Of a DNA stretch of 64,000 nt, positions 45,266 to 56,892 are shown piece after piece. Under the pieces are notes generated by a model. That model was not told the origin of the DNA. It was given only the letters and a program-made list of their open reading frames with translations, and searched no databases. How positions within the stretch are numbered: the stretch's first letter is position 1; every line of letters starts with the position of its first letter. The stretch is from Bettongia penicillata ogilbyi (Eukaryota > Chordata > Mammalia > Diprotodontia > Potoroidae): the NCBI GenBank assembly GCA_023548195.1, contig JAJHZJ010000419.1:3240273-3304272 (forward strand). The letters run 5' to 3'. The position numbers and the translations under genes are program-made.

Positions 45266-45389
45266 ACTATTATTGTTATTTGGTTGGTGAATGACTGGAC
45301 AAGTTGTATATTGTGCATTAAGAAATTATGGGATAGAGTCTGAATCTGTGATCCCATTAATATTTGAGTGAGAAGATTCTGCCCTATCG

Positions 45390-45560
45390 TTGCAGGTTGG
45401 CACATTCTTTGCAATTTATCGTCTTAGAGATTTGCTTAGGGCACTGAGAGATTCTTTTGCCTTGGGTCCTATATCCAGTATGGGTCAGTGGTGAGACTTG
45501 AACCCAAGTCTTGCTAGTTTTTAAGCTAGTCTTATTGTTATTATTATTGAGAAGCCATAT
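45390..45560 (-). mobile_element. MIR-like SINE inside L1
   Basis: GTGGTGAGACTTGAACCCAA followed by GTCTTGCTAG and CCTTGGGTCCTATATCC suggest a reversed, diverged MIR. Confidence 0.5.
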
Positions 45561-45769
45561 TGCTTCTTGAGATGAACAAGAAGAGGAAGAATAAGAAATG
45601 ATGAATAAAAGTAAGTCAGAGAAACGTGAGATTAGCAGGAACTGACGCAGAATGAAATAAGCAGAAGGGGGAGAACAATATGCACAGTGAGTATGATGTG
45701 GATGAAAGATCCCGAAAAGCAAGTGGAACTCGGAGCAAATGACAAGAGAACTGCTAATGAAACATATCT

Positions 45770-46495
45770 CCCTCCCCTCAGGAAAAGGAGGTTAGGGCTT
45801 AGCCTAAAGAGAGCCAGGGTATCCTGATGAATATCTGGCTCCTGGTCCTGGTGGGATGTAGGTTCCAGGAACCCCCTTGAGCTCTCTTCTTCCCCACTTG
45901 ATCTGGCTTTCCCTTGAGGTCACAAGCTTTTCATTATCACTATGTCTAAATCTCTGTTACCACAATAAGATTTCCTTCTACTTCTTCCCATCTTTGATCC
46001 TATCAAAATCCCATTCTCCAGGCTACTAGCCACACCCATCCCTAGATTTGACCTCTAGTTGCCCCAGGATACTGGTCATTCCCCAAAGGATATTCCCAAA
46101 AGTCAACCTGTAGACACCCCAGGCTACTGACCACTTCTATCAAGATCATCCCAGGACTCCCCAGACTACTTGGCCACCGCTGGATTCTTCCCTCAGTCTT
46201 TCTGTATATAAGATCCATCTTGCCTCCATGCAGGAGCTCCCAGTCATTTCAGCCTGCTTATCAATACAAGCTTCAAAAATGTTCAGATTCTATCTAGCCT
46301 GCTTATATTAGCATTACAAAAACTCAGGTTCAATCTAGACTTCTGGCATTAGTGACATAAATGCTTAAATTCCTTAAGAATCTACCCAATATGGTGGACT
46401 TTTAATAAACTTTGTTTTACTTTGGCTCAAGGAAGGCTTGGGTCAAATTGGGCAGGACCTGGCGTGTTGCTATTTCGGTTCCCAAGCACCCCTAA
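45770..46495 (+). mobile_element. Solo LTR-like element (third type)
   Basis: A pyrimidine-rich U3-like region with repeated CAGGCTACT/CAGACTACT words leads to TATATAAG (46205-46212), then AATAAA (46404-46409) followed by CTTTGTTTTACTTTGGCTC. This is LTR organisation with R/U5 after the poly(A) signal. There is no second LTR or internal viral region. Ends are approximate. It differs from family A and from 8220-8815. Confidence 0.6.
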
Positions 46496-46632
46496 ACGTC
46501 AACAGACCCAGCTGGCTCTGGAGGAGAAAGTGAGACTGTTGACCTTGCACAGCCCTCCCTCACTCAAATCAAAGTCAACTGCAACTCATACCACCATTTC
46601 CCTGATGTCATGGTTTTCTTCGAAAAAAGCTA
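46495..46632 (+). mobile_element. SINE 3' part
   Basis: GGCTCTGGAGGAGAAAGTGA, CACAGCCCTCCCTCACTCAA and CCCTGATGTCATGGTTTTCT match the 3' two-fifths of the 13329 SINE family. The head is missing. Confidence 0.8.
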
Positions 46633-46649
46633 AATACAAGCTGAATTAC

Positions 46650-46985
46650 ATGAATTATAAATAGGGCAAGAGGGTTGCATGGGAGGCAGTGAGAGAAAAT
46701 GCCTATACAGGGTAGAAATGGAGTGTCTTCTTGAAAAAGCAAAGAGGCCAGTGTGACTGGATGGCAAAGTGCTTGGTAGGGGGTGAGATTGGTGAATGGG
46801 TGATAATAAGGTATAAGAACATGAGGAGAAGGCAGGACCAAGGTATGAAGGGCTTTAAATGCCAAATAGTGGATTTTCTATTTGATCCTGGGGTGTAACA
46901 GGGAACCACTGGAGCTTTAAGTATTGCATATGTGTGTGACATGACCAGACCTATGCTTCATAAGCTTGTTTCTAGCTTAGTGAGA
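46650..46985 (-). mobile_element. L2 internal/3' region
   Basis: GGCCAGTGTGACTGGATGGC, GAAGGGCTTTAAATGCCAAA, TTTGATCCTGGGGTGTAACA, GGGAACCACTGGAGCTTTAA and GACATGACCAGACCTATGCT are the reversed end of the L2 reverse-transcriptase ORF and its 3' UTR, as at 62230-62490. Confidence 0.82.
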
Positions 46986-47671
46986 AGAGCTCCTTAATGC
47001 CTCCATTCAATGTGCCCCTTTGTATGGTCAGCAACTTACTTGTCTATGGGAAGACCAGTAGGTCTGTCACCAGGTCCTGGCCAATCCAACAAACCTATAA
47101 GTATACTCACCTAGTGAGAAACATACTGCCAAAGAAATTTTTATGGACATATAAGTTGTGATAAGTCAGTTCATCTTCCAAAAAGGAAGTAAACTGCCTA
47201 TTTGTTAATTACAAATGGAAAGACAAATTTAAACAAAGAGAGAAGATTTCTCTGAATGGAGGGAAAAAAATCCACCAAAGTGTTTGTCAGATGAAGTGCA
47301 CAGATCATGGATAATTGGCTCCTTAGATCTAACTGAATTAGGGAGCATTCAAAGTAGTGCTCATTAGTACTATCAATGAGTATTATTCATTTAACCACAA
47401 TTAACCTAATGGACCTCCCTTTAGATAATGTGACAAATATGTCCTGAGTTAAATAAACTGAGAGGTATAGTGATTCTAACTTCAACTGAGAACTGAGTGG
47501 TTTTTTTAACTATTTAAGAGAGGTATCTAAATTAATTTCTACAATACTTTACTGCCTAATTATTAAGTCAGTTTCAGTGAGAGATGTATATTCCTGTATC
47601 TATTATGAATGTACAGTTGGATAGTAGCAGCTATTTTTTTTCTTCATTTTATTTATTTTATTAATTTTATT

Positions 47672-47945
47672 CTCAATTCAACCCAACAAATATATATTAA
47701 GCATCCACTATATTACTTGTATCTTGTTCAGCATTGTGGCAGCACAGAATAATAATAAGACATGATTCTTGCCTGCAAGGAGTTTATGATGCTATCTAAT
47801 TGATATGAGTTAAATTTGAAAATATTAAATGCCTACTATGTGCTGTGCATTGTGCTAAAACCTGAGGATATAAAGACAAAAATGAAAGAGTCTTGCCTTC
47901 AAGGAGCTTATATTCTTCTAGGGGAAGGGTGGGAAAATAACATGT
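47672..47945 (-). mobile_element. Two L2 3' ends in tandem
   Basis: First: AACAAATATATATTAAGCAT to TTGCCTGCAAGGAGTTTATG (47684-47790). Second: TTAAATGCCTACTATGTGCT to CTTCAAGGAGCTTATATTCT (47826-47920). Both reversed. Confidence 0.72.
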
Positions 47946-47999
47946 ATACATAAAAGTAAATGCAAAATGTATAAAAATTAAATGCAAAGTAATTAGAGG

Positions 48000-48490
48000 G
48001 TAGCAGGTAGTGAGGAGATGCACTGGACAGAGTGTCTGGTCCGGAGTCAGGAAGAACTCCATTCAAATCTAGCCTCAGATATGTATTAACTGTGTTACCC
48101 TGGGCAAGTCACTGACCCTTGTTTGATTACTCACTTGTCAAATGACTTGGAGAAATGGCAAACCACTGCAGTATCTCTGCCAAGAAAACCCCAAATGGGA
48201 TCACAAAGAGTTGACAAAACTGAAAAATTAACAGCATTTATGAGGTAGCAGGCAGTTATGTGAGGCAGTAGATAAAGTGCCAGGCCTGGACTCAGGGAGA
48301 CTCATCTTCCTGAGTTCAAATCCAGTCTCAGACACTTACTAGCTATGTGAGCCTGGGCAAGTCACTTAATCCAGTGTGCCTCAGTTCCTCATCTGTAAAA
48401 TGAACTGGAGAAGGAAATGGCAAATACTCCAGTGTCTTTGCCAAGAAAACCTCAAATTGAGTCACAAAGAGTTGGATACCACTGAAAATA
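48000..48490 (+). mobile_element. Two tRNA-derived SINEs in tandem
   Basis: Copy one (about 48000-48236) and copy two (about 48240-48490) each run from a GGTAGCAGG-type head through TGGGCAAGTCACT and TGGCAAA to CCAAGAAAACC and AAAGAGTTG. They are separate insertions of the 13775/25753 family, not a tandem duplication: they differ at many sites. Confidence 0.87.
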
Positions 48491-48659
48491 GTCTGGAGAG
48501 TTAAAAGAAAATCTGGGAAGGGAATGAAGTATTAAATTGAATAAAATTAAGTACTAAAAATATGTATATAGACAGACAAATTAAGTATTCTGAAGTGCCA
48601 AAGTATATGTATAGATAGTAGTTGCTATGAGTGATTAGCATAGGGAAAGTTGAATGTTA

Positions 48660-49130
48660 TTAGGGAAAGTGTTTTGGGGGAGGTAAGTACATGGGAAGTG
48701 AATCTGAAACTTCACTTAAAAGGTTGATTGGATTTGGGAAGGGAGAAAGAATGGGGATGATTTGAGGAAAGGTGGGAATGAACCATGTGTGTGTTGAGGT
48801 CAGTGAGAGCCTGGCCCCAGATAGAGATCCAGAAATAGGAACAGATTTTGGAGACTGGAGATAAGTGGAGAGATATTGTGAAAGGCCTTCAGTGCCAGGC
48901 TGAGGACTTTGGATGGGTTGAAACACAAATAGTATTACATCACTGTAAATTCTTGAGCAGGTAAGTGATAAAATGAAAGGTATTTTAGCTAGATAAGTGT
49001 GACTGCAGTGTTAAGCAGGATGACTAATGTGGGAGATATTGGATGCAGGTAGAAAAATTGGTGCTTTATTGAAATAGTCTAGAAATCGGGCAACGATAGG
49101 GTGCATTAAATTCAATGGCAGTGGAAATGG
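48660..49130 (-). mobile_element. L2 internal region
   Basis: GAAAGGCCTTCAGTGCCAGG, CTGAGGACTTTGGATGGGTT, GTAAGTGATAAAATGAAAGG and TTATTGAAATAGTCTAGAAA match the reversed L2 RT end seen at 62400-62560. Confidence 0.68.
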
Positions 49131-49159
49131 AAAGGAAAAGATAAATATGAGGGACAAAC

Positions 49160-49520
49160 AGACTTTACCACCTTTTCATTGTAGCTACCTTTTCACTCTG
49201 GGACTTTTCTTGGTACCTGGGTCTTCTTATTCAGGAAAATCCTCTATCATTCATGGCCCCCTTTTCCCATTGGTGAGTTTCTTGTGGGAGCATTTTGGAG
49301 AGGGGCCCCAGACATCCATCCTTTATTCCCCTCCTGGATTTACTTTTAACTAACATGACACTGTGCCCCCTCATAGGCACCTTCCATACCACCTTGTACT
49401 CCATGCTTTTGTGGGTTGTTCCCCACCCCCCTTTACACTATAAGCTCCTTGTGGACAGGCACTATCTGTTTGCTCATATTTGTATCTCCAGTGTTCAGTC
49501 TAGTTCCTGGAACATAGTAA
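49160..49520 (+). mobile_element. L2-type 3' element
   Basis: GGGAGCATTTTGGAGAGGGG, CAGACATCCATCCTTTATTC, TATAAGCTCCTTGTGGACAG, GCACTATCTGTTTGC and CAGTGTTCAGTCTAGTTCCT are shared in part with 29500-29895. Confidence 0.7.
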
Positions 49521-49639
49521 AGAGAAAATGATTGTTACATAGATTGATGAAGCTTGATGGAATAAAGGATAAAAAGGAGGGAGGAATATGAAGGTTTTAA
49601 ACCCATCTTTTTTGTATTAGCCTATAGTAGGTCTGTTTC

Positions 49640-49765
49640 AGTTCAAATGAATGAATGGGTAAATCAATGAATGAAAAATGCTATTTATGCGCTAGGCACT
49701 GTGCTAAGATCTGGGAATACAGATGTAAGAAAGCAGGACAGTGACTGACCCCAAGGATTTCATAT
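49640..49765 (-). mobile_element. L2 3' end
   Basis: AATGAATGAAAAATGCTATT, GCGCTAGGCACTGTGCTAAG and CTGGGAATACAGATGTAAG. Confidence 0.72.
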
Positions 49766-50880
49766 TTTCATTGGGGCAGAAACATATTCCTCATCCCTCT
49801 TCGTTTTAGGAGGGTAGGAAGAGAATGAAGGTTCCTGGTACTTGGTACCTGCACCATGGCATGGTATGGAAATGCCCAGGAAGTAGAGGGGTGACCTGGT
49901 TCTAAGCAAGATAAGATAAAAGCTCCCTTTTCAGAGCTTAGGATCCCCGAGTCTCAGAATCAGAGTATGAGTTTTGATGGGAGGGGGATAATGAGGAAAC
50001 TATATTAGGCACCAGAAGTAAAAAGACTTGAATTAAACAACACCCACATGTTTCTTACTGGTTATTTATTGGCTGGTCCATTTTTTTAATCTTCAAGGAT
50101 TTACTTTCAGTGTTCAGTTATGTTATTAATTACAAATGATAATGAAAAGACAATTCATATTTTAGGAAAGTTGCTTACTAAGTAAAATATTTGAAATGGC
50201 AAAATCAGCATGGTGTGGTATCCCATGTGGTCATGATCTGTTAACTTTTCACCTTTGGAGAGCTATGGAGTTAGTGTAAGGGATCTTTAAGATCCCTAGG
50301 AGATCATGCCATGAGAACTGGTTGAAGAGGAACTATAGGGGTTTATCCTACAAATCAGAAGATTTAGTGAAAACATAATAGCTATCTTCAAATAAAGCTG
50401 TTGCATGAAAGACAGATAAGAAGTATTCTCCTTAGTCTTGGCAGGGTAAGGAAGGAAGGGGGTTCACAATTAGGAGTATTGGGTAGAAGTTGAAAAGGGG
50501 AAAATTGTGGTTTGATGTAAATGTAGAATGATGTTTGGTGCATTTCTAGATCAATTCAGATGGCATCATCCATTGGAAAATGGTGGGAATCTGTTTCTCA
50601 GAAGCAGACCCCTGTATCTTCCACATAAGTGCCACTATCTTAGGTAATCTGGGCATTTGTCAAACCCCCATTTTATCTGCAAAAGTGAAATGGGCTAGGT
50701 GACCCTTCTTGAGTATGTTGTAGAGGAAATTCAGATCTGTGAGGTTCCATGAGCAAATCTATAGATAGGTCAAAGTACCTTTTTCAGCCTAAACAAATGT
50801 TTTGTACACATATGTATTAATATGTTTTCCAATGTATGTAGCTTCTGTTAGGAACACAATACAGATTCATTCAAAAGTGT
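49766..50880. other. No recognised feature
   Basis: About 1.1 kb of unassigned AT-rich sequence, with no domain-bearing reading frame. Confidence 0.4.
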
Positions 50881-50884
50881 TACT

Positions 50885-51350
50885 GTCAGTCAATCAATAA
50901 ATGTATTAAGTGCCAGGCAGCATAGGTACAGCTAGATAGTACAACGGACCTGGAGTCATGAAGCTCTGAGTTCAAGTCCGGCCTCCGACATTTACTCACT
51001 GTGTAACCTTGGGCAAGTCACTTAACCCCTCTTTGCCTCAGTTTCTCCTTTCTAAAATGAGGATACACTGTTGAAGGAAATGGCAAACCACTTCACTATT
51101 TTTGCCAAGAAAGCCCCAAGAACAATAGTCCAACATGTGCCAGACACTGGGCTAAGCACTGGGGATACATATATGAAAAAGAAAGATAGTCCTTGCTTTC
51201 AAGAAGCTTAGAGCCTAATGGGGGAGGAGTTGAAAAGGTTGAGGGGGAAGGAAGAAGGAAGAGCTGGAGAAGAGGAATGGCAGAGAAGTACAGCCAGGTG
51301 AGAAGGGAGGAGGTGTTTTGAGCTGAGTTCCCTCCTAAAGTGGAGGTTTT
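50885..51350 (-). mobile_element. L2 3' end interrupted by a SINE
   Basis: 50885-50921 (CAATCAATAAATGTATTAAG) begins an inverted L2 terminus. It resumes at 51125 (CAACATGTGCCAGACACTGG, GCACTGGGGATACATATATG, CTTTCAAGAAGCTTAGAGCC). A plus-sense SINE lies between. Confidence 0.72.
50922..51122 (+). mobile_element. tRNA-derived SINE inside L2
   Basis: GTACAACGGACCTGGAGTCA, GAGTTCAAGTCCGGCCTCCG, TTGGGCAAGTCACTTAACCC and GAAATGGCAAACCACTTCAC, ending GCCAAGAAAGCCCCAAG. Confidence 0.83.
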
Positions 51351-51417
51351 AGAGTTTATGGAACCATTTTCTAATCAAAGACACCAAGAGGTGTTCATGA
51401 GGTGTAATTCCAAGGCT

Positions 51418-51612
51418 GATTGTGTGTTTGTCCATCATTCTTGAAGAGGACCATGACATCAAGATGATGACATGACTTGCAGTTGACTTTGATTTGAGTG
51501 AGGGAGAGCTGTGTAAGGTCACCTGCTTCTCTTTCTCCTCCAGAGTCATCTGGGTCCAATGGCTAGATGTTCATTAGGATGCCTGGAGATGGCCTAGGAT
51601 GCAATGGGAGAC
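51418..51612 (-). mobile_element. SINE 3' part (13329 family)
   Basis: TGTGTGTTTGTCCATCATTC, TTGAAGAGGACCATGACATC, GACTTTGATTTGAGTGAGGG and GGATGCCTGGAGATGGCCTA. The tRNA-like head is missing. Confidence 0.8.
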
Positions 51613-52034
51613 TCTGGCCACTTTAGGCTAAGGTCTTATCAGATTCTCACTTTGAGTGAGATGTACACATTCAATAAATAGACTTTTTTAAGGGATGGCC
51701 CTTTTAAAAAAAAAAGTTCAAATTGGGAGATCAAGACTCTCCCGGGTAAGAGAGAAACAGTTACTATTTAGTATTCACCAAGGTTGATAGGATCTCATCA
51801 GATCATGAGATTTTCTCAGTAATGAGCTTCTTGAGTCATGGTGGAAAAATCAAAGAAGTCCCAAAAGTAGTACAGTTAGGTAAGAAATGAATAACTGAAT
51901 TCAAAGTAGTTTTTTTTTTGGTCATAATAATTTATTTAATTGACAGATACTCATAGTGAAACTGCTAGAGTGCTGAGGTCACAGCATTTTCTGTCATTAA
52001 AAAGTAGTCACAAACTGTTGGGGGTCCCCAGTAT

Positions 52035-52215
52035 ATAGAAAAAAATTACTAGACTGGAAATTAAGAGATGTTAGTTTAGGTCCTGTCTTGGCTACTTACT
52101 ACCTGTCTTATGATCTTGAACAAATCATTTAATGGTTGAGTTTCCTCATTAGTTAAATGACAGGACTAGACTATATGATATTTAAGGTACTTTCCAGTTT
52201 TATGATTTCTATTTC
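52035..52215 (+). mobile_element. MIR-type SINE
   Basis: TAGGTCCTGTCTTGGCTACT, AATCATTTAATGGTTGAGTT, TCCTCATTAGTTAAATGACA and GGTACTTTCCAGTTTTATGA. Confidence 0.72.
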
Positions 52216-52787
52216 TAAAAAATTCACCTGAGCTTGTAAGAGCAATAATACGGTCACACTGGTATTCACCTTGCCCCCCCATCTCTATTTGGGCATATTA
52301 AAACCATCCAAAGAATACTATTGAAAATACACAGAAAAGATTGGGGAAAAAAATTAACCAAGTAAAAATTCTGAATAGACCAAAGGAATAACTGTTACCA
52401 ACTTTTAAACTCTGTTTTGTATAATGACTTTTGAGGTGTAAGAGACCATATGTTGAAAATGAATGTTGTCAGTCTCTAAGTACATAGTTTCCTGTGCTTT
52501 GAGTGATTGGGTCCATTTCATTTCTATGTAATTGCTAATAAAGTGGTCTGGTATATTTTTCAATAAGTGTTCTACCCACTAATTTGGAAATAAATCTTTC
52601 AGATTTTTAGCTCTGCTTTACTCCACTTCCACAGAAGAAAGATAATTAGGAGCAAAAGGTAAATTAATTATTAAGTACCACAAATGTTTTGGCAGCATCA
52701 TTAAGTAATCAGTGCTGATGTCTGTTGTTTTTTAAAAACTACTTTAATAAAATGGAACATCATCAGAATTTTATTTTTCCACTATAT

Positions 52788-53042
52788 GGTATTTTGTTGT
52801 TGCTCAGTTGCTTCAGTCATATCCAGCTCTTCATGACCCCATTTGAGGTTTTCTTGGCAAAGATACTAGAGTGGTTTACCATTTCCTTCTCCAGCACATC
52901 TTACAAATGAGGAAACTGAGGCAAACAGTAAGCGATTTGTCCAAGGTCATACAGTAAGTGTCTTAGGGTAGATTTGAACTAGGAAGATGAATCTCCCTTA
53001 TTTGAGACAGGGAACTTTATCTCTTGTGCCACTTTGCTGCCC
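52788..53042 (-). mobile_element. tRNA-derived SINE with 12-bp target duplication
   Basis: Reversed family order: a GTTGTTGTTGCTCAG tail, CCCCATTTGAGGTTTTCTTG, GAGGAAACTGAGGCAAACAG, and a head ending CACTTTGCTGCCC. TTTCCACTATAT lies at both 52776-52787 and 53043-53054. A few bases next to the tail (52788-52794) belong to the A-rich junction. Confidence 0.9.
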
Positions 53043-53369
53043 TTTCCACTATATACCATCCTCAAATTTGTCAGAGAAAGAGAAACCTCAAATTTACTAT
53101 TTTCTTTCTATCTTTTCTTTCCTGAATAAAAATTGTAACACATAATTATGCTTTATATGTCACCAGGGACAGGCATTTAATTTTCAAAATTTTAACTGAA
53201 TTATGAATCTATTTATTAGATAACTCTCCAGACTTGGAGAGGTTGCTTATTGACTTTCCAAAGGAAGGCAATGGGAATTGAATGGAAAGTTGTATTAGAA
53301 TAAACTGAATCTGTACAAAAAAAAGTAAAGCTTCGAAAGTACTACTTAATTTTTAAAAAAAGTAAATGT

Positions 53370-53965
53370 ATTCTTTTTTTTAATTAACATTTTTTCAGTC
53401 AATGAAAATCTGCCTTCCCTTCCTCTCTCTCTCTCCTTATACTCACTGTTGAGAAAGCAAGAAAAATAAAACTCTGTCACAAACATGTATAATCAAGCAA
53501 AACATTCCTGCACTGGCATTCTGAGTCCACCATTTTTTTGTCCATAGGTATGTAGATATAGTGTGTTTTATCATGAGCCCTCTAGAATTGTGGGTTGGTC
53601 AGAGGTCCTAAGTCTTCCAAAGCTGTTTGCCTTTACAATATCATCATTCTGTAAATTATGCTTATTCTGCCCATGTCACTCTGTATCAGTTCATATAAGT
53701 CTTCCCGTGTTTCTCTGAAATTCATCCCTACATTTCTTGTAGTGCAAACGTTTTCTGTCACATTCACGTCCAATGACTTATTCAGTTATTCTCTATTTGA
53801 TGGGAAAACCCTTTGTCTCCAGTCCTCTGCCACCACAAAAAGAGCTGCTATCAACATGCATGTATATATGGGTCCTTTCTTTTTTAAACTTCTTTGGTAT
53901 ATAGACATAGTAGTGGTCTTGCTGTGCCCAGGTGTAGACCTGGTTTAATAGATTTGGGGGGATAG
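53370..53965 (-). mobile_element. L1 3' end, antisense
   Basis: TTTTTTCAGTCAATGAAAAT, ATGTATAATCAAGCAAAACA, TTCTGCCCATGTCACTCTGT, ATCAGTTCATATAAGTCTTC and AAAGAGCTGCTATCAACATG are the reversed 3' UTR and ORF2 end. Confidence 0.78.
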
Positions 53966-54174
53966 TTCCAGATTGTTTTCCAGATTTGCTGGGTAAGTAC
54001 ACTGTTCTGAGAGGATGTGGACAATAACCACACAAAAGAACAGCAGTGGGAATCTGAACAGTACAGTTCATTTGCAAGAATATCAGAAAAAACTGATTTC
54101 AAATACAACTTACTACCTGTATGATTGTGAATACTCAAATAACAGCAAACAGCCTCTTTCTGGTAACCTACGGT

Positions 54175-54395
54175 TGACAAAGTGCTTCACTTTCATCATG
54201 TAATTTGATTCAGTAATCCAGTGAGGCAGGTGCTTTTTCATCCTTATATACAGATGAAGAAATAGAGCTTAAGAGAGAGGTGAAGTGACTTATCCAAGTT
54301 CACACAGCTAGTAAATGTTTAAGATTTTAACTGATGTCCTCCTGACTCTTGAGTCCCAAGCTCTATTTACTATGCCACCCATCTGCCTCTCTGGA
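54175..54395 (-). mobile_element. CORE-type SINE
   Basis: TTGACAAAGTGCTTCACTTT, AAGTGACTTATCCAAGTTCA, CACAGCTAGTAAATGTTTAA and TACTATGCCACCCATCTGCC. Confidence 0.85.
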
Positions 54396-54639
54396 CCTAA
54401 CTTTCCTTGCTTAAAAATGGACCTGTTCCAGCCCTGTTTGTATGAAAACTCTGTATCTGTCAACACATTTAAATGAAATGTGATTTCATTTTAAAATGAA
54501 AACAATAATCCTCAGTAAGTTTCAAAATAAAAAATAATACAAACTCGGGTGAGTTTATAGCATTTCAGTAAATGCTAGACTCAACAAGCTCTGTGATAGG
54601 ACCAATATCTACCTGAGTTTCTTCCCTTCAACCTCTGAA

Positions 54640-54975
54640 CACATGGTTTAGACTAGAATTTCCCTAAAAGGCAACAAAGCAGGGATGTGATTGGCCTGAG
54701 AGTGGGGCAGTGTCCAAGCTGTGCCTCTTAGGTCTGGTAGCTTCTTGGCAGCTTGGCTAACCAGGAGCATAAAAAAGTCTTGTTCACATGGGTAGGATAG
54801 ATACATGAAGACCACACAGATCACTACACCCTGTCCTGCTTAGTCTATAGGAGCTGAGTACTCATTCATCCTTGTTGCACATCCTTGCTATGTTAGGGCT
54901 AAGTAAGCTTCCTTTTATTAACTCTTCAGTGACCTTTGAGTGTCTCATTTTGTCCCAACCTGAGCTAACAGAGGT
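54640..54975 (+). mobile_element. Possible LTR (fourth type)
   Basis: GCATAAAAAAGTC near 54768 could be a TATA box. TAAGTAAGCTTCCTTTTATT and CCTTTGAGTGTCTCATTTTG with a CTAACA end near 54970 resemble an R-U5. Neither a clean poly(A) signal nor a target duplication was found. Confidence 0.35.
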
Positions 54976-55680
54976 GCTGGTCTGAAGCAGGCCTCCCATG
55001 AACAAGCCCAAATGTTGTAGTGCTTGGTTAAGTTTTTCAGCTGGTTGAAACAATATGTGAGCATTTTGTAGCCAAAGTCTTGTTAGATATAGTAAAGTAA
55101 AAGGCAAAGATCCTCTGTTTCACTTTTTTGACAACTTGAATTCATCATTCCCACTTTTCATTAGGTGACCACTACCCCCAGAAGTCTTTTTATATGCTTC
55201 TGGGTAAGGAAGGATTTTACTTGCTATTGTTTCATGAATGGAAATCTTTCCAAAATGTACTGTCCCCTGTGCTCCTTCTCCAGGAAGGAGCTCTCTTCCT
55301 TATGATAATTAAGCAACATTTTTGACATTTTATATAATATTCTGCCCCAGTATTTTCCTTCTTCCCTCCCCTAACTGAGCCAGATGAGAGGCACATTTCC
55401 TCATTGGTTGGTACCCCAGGCATCTTCACTGGCTTTTCAGTTGCTCAGAGTTTAGCTTCCTGTTAACCATCTTTTCATTTACTTTGTAGTCACTGTGCAT
55501 ATTGCTTTCAAAGTCTGGCTTATTTCTGTCCACATCAATTTACTTTTCTTATTGTCTCTTCTGTTACTCCTGTCTCCCATTCCTGGTTTTCCTGTGAAAA
55601 GGAAGAACTAGTATAGATATTACCAGCCAGAGTAGACCTTTCTTTTCCCTTGGTAAACTGACCCGTCAGAACAATAGGCA
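54976..55680. other. No recognised feature
   Basis: Unassigned sequence. If 54640-54975 is an LTR, this could hold relics of its 3' flank. No viral gene is recognisable. Confidence 0.35.
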
Positions 55681-55689
55681 GGCTCTCTA

Positions 55690-55690
55690 A

Positions 55691-55730
<40 letters not shown>

Positions 55731-55830
55731 TTCTCCCTCCCTCTCCCCCTCTCCCCCTTTGCCTCTACCTCCTCCTCTCTCTTTCTTTCACTCTCTTTCT
55801 TCTTTGTCTCTCATTTCTATCTGTCTCTCT
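55690..55830 (+). repeat. (CT)n and CT-rich tract
   Basis: An uninterrupted CT run at about 55693-55722 followed by CTCTC/TTTC pyrimidine blocks to about 55830. Confidence 0.93.
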
Positions 55831-55954
55831 CTTCTCAGCTATGTTCATTGTTATTTGCTACCCAAGTTCTGCCTTCTTCCTTTCAGAGACTTTTATGTTG
55901 GGGATCAGAGCAGACTTGAAGTCAGTTTCCAAAACTTGTCTATTCTAGATAGGT

Positions 55955-56038
55955 GTCAGTGCTTTGGGTACTTGTTTGGCTCTTCTACTTAGCACAGTGT
56001 CTGGCATAAGGTAAGCATTTAATAAATGCTTGTTGTCT
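55955..56038 (+). mobile_element. L2-type 3' end
   Basis: TTAGCACAGTGTCTGGCATA and AGCATTTAATAAATGCTTGT. Confidence 0.72.
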
Positions 56039-56596
56039 TGATTTATCTTACTCTCAACTGGGGCCATTTTGGGAAAATGAGCTGAAAGAGGTAAGAGGAC
56101 CATTGGCACAGACTGGAGGGAATATCATCTTTATCAAGATAAGAATTGTCATTGTTCAGCTAGGGGAGAAGAGATTGAACACATGATTTGACAAGAAGTT
56201 TACCAGTGATTTGATGAGATGGGGAAAAAAATCTAGATTTTCCTTCAATAATTAGTGCATTTGCAAAGAAAATATATAGAAAAAGCATTTGAGTTAAAAA
56301 CAACTGAGTTAAAAAAGTTGAGCTAAAAACACTATTTTGTTTCCATGTATTTTCTTTCCATTTTCATTATGGCTGGATTCCAGGATAGCTGGATATGGTC
56401 CAAGCTTCTTTGGAGTTTGGATAGGGACTACACTTAAACCACTTTCCAGATATCTTTGTCTGTATGACACCTGCCAAATTTTATTTTGATATTTCTTCAT
56501 GTACTTGTAGAATAAAGGAATAGCAGTATTCATGTCCTAAAGTGTTAAAGGTTTTCAATAAAGTGCCTTCAGATTTTGAGTAGGTAATTAGGAGGA

Positions 56597-56892
56597 GGGG
56601 CACCTAGGTGTCAATGTGGCTAGAGCACTGGGCTTGGAATCAGGAAGACTTAGTTCAAATCTAGCCTCAGACACTTATTAGCTGTGTGAAACTGGGCAAG
56701 TCACTTAACCCTGTTTGCCTCAGTTTCCTCATAATTGATGGTAAAGAAAACACACTATCATCTGCTTTAGGACAGTGGGACTTTTTTACCTGAAAATGAG
56801 CTGGAGAAGAAAACACTCCAGGATCTTTGCCAAGAAAACCCCAAATGTGGTCACAAAGAGTCTGAACTGAAAAATGATACAGTAACAACAAG
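56597..56892 (+). mobile_element. tRNA-derived SINE carrying an internal insert
   Basis: Head (GGGGCACCTAGGTGTCAATG), TAGCTGTGTGAAACTGGGCA and CTCAGTTTCCTCAT are followed at about 56735 by about 57 extra bases. The family sequence then resumes at CTGAAAATGAGCTGGAGAAG and ends ACCCCAAATGTGGTCACAAA. The extra stretch resembles 58617-58668. Confidence 0.8.

Larger units (their letters stand above)
44866..45770 (+). mobile_element. L1 3' end broken by two SINEs
   Basis: L1 pieces are 44866-45084 (GGTGGAACCTTGGATTGATT, CCATTGATCCAGCAATTATT), 45266-45360 (GGTGAATGACTGGACAAGTT) and about 45580-45770 (AAGAAATGATGAATAAAAGT, GAACTGACGCAGAATGAAAT). SINEs occupy 45085-45265 (+) and 45390-45560 (-). Confidence 0.7.

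Noticed and set aside
45770..46495. A retroviral gene region next to the LTR
   Set aside because: No gag, pol or env-like frame flanks any of the LTRs in the window; all appear solo.
48000..48490. Two adjacent SINEs as a tandem duplication or CRISPR-like array
   Set aside because: The units diverge at many positions and each has its own 3' end; they are independent insertions.
55690..55992. Ser/Leu-rich frame in the CT tract
   Set aside because: Product of the CT microsatellite and an L2 end.
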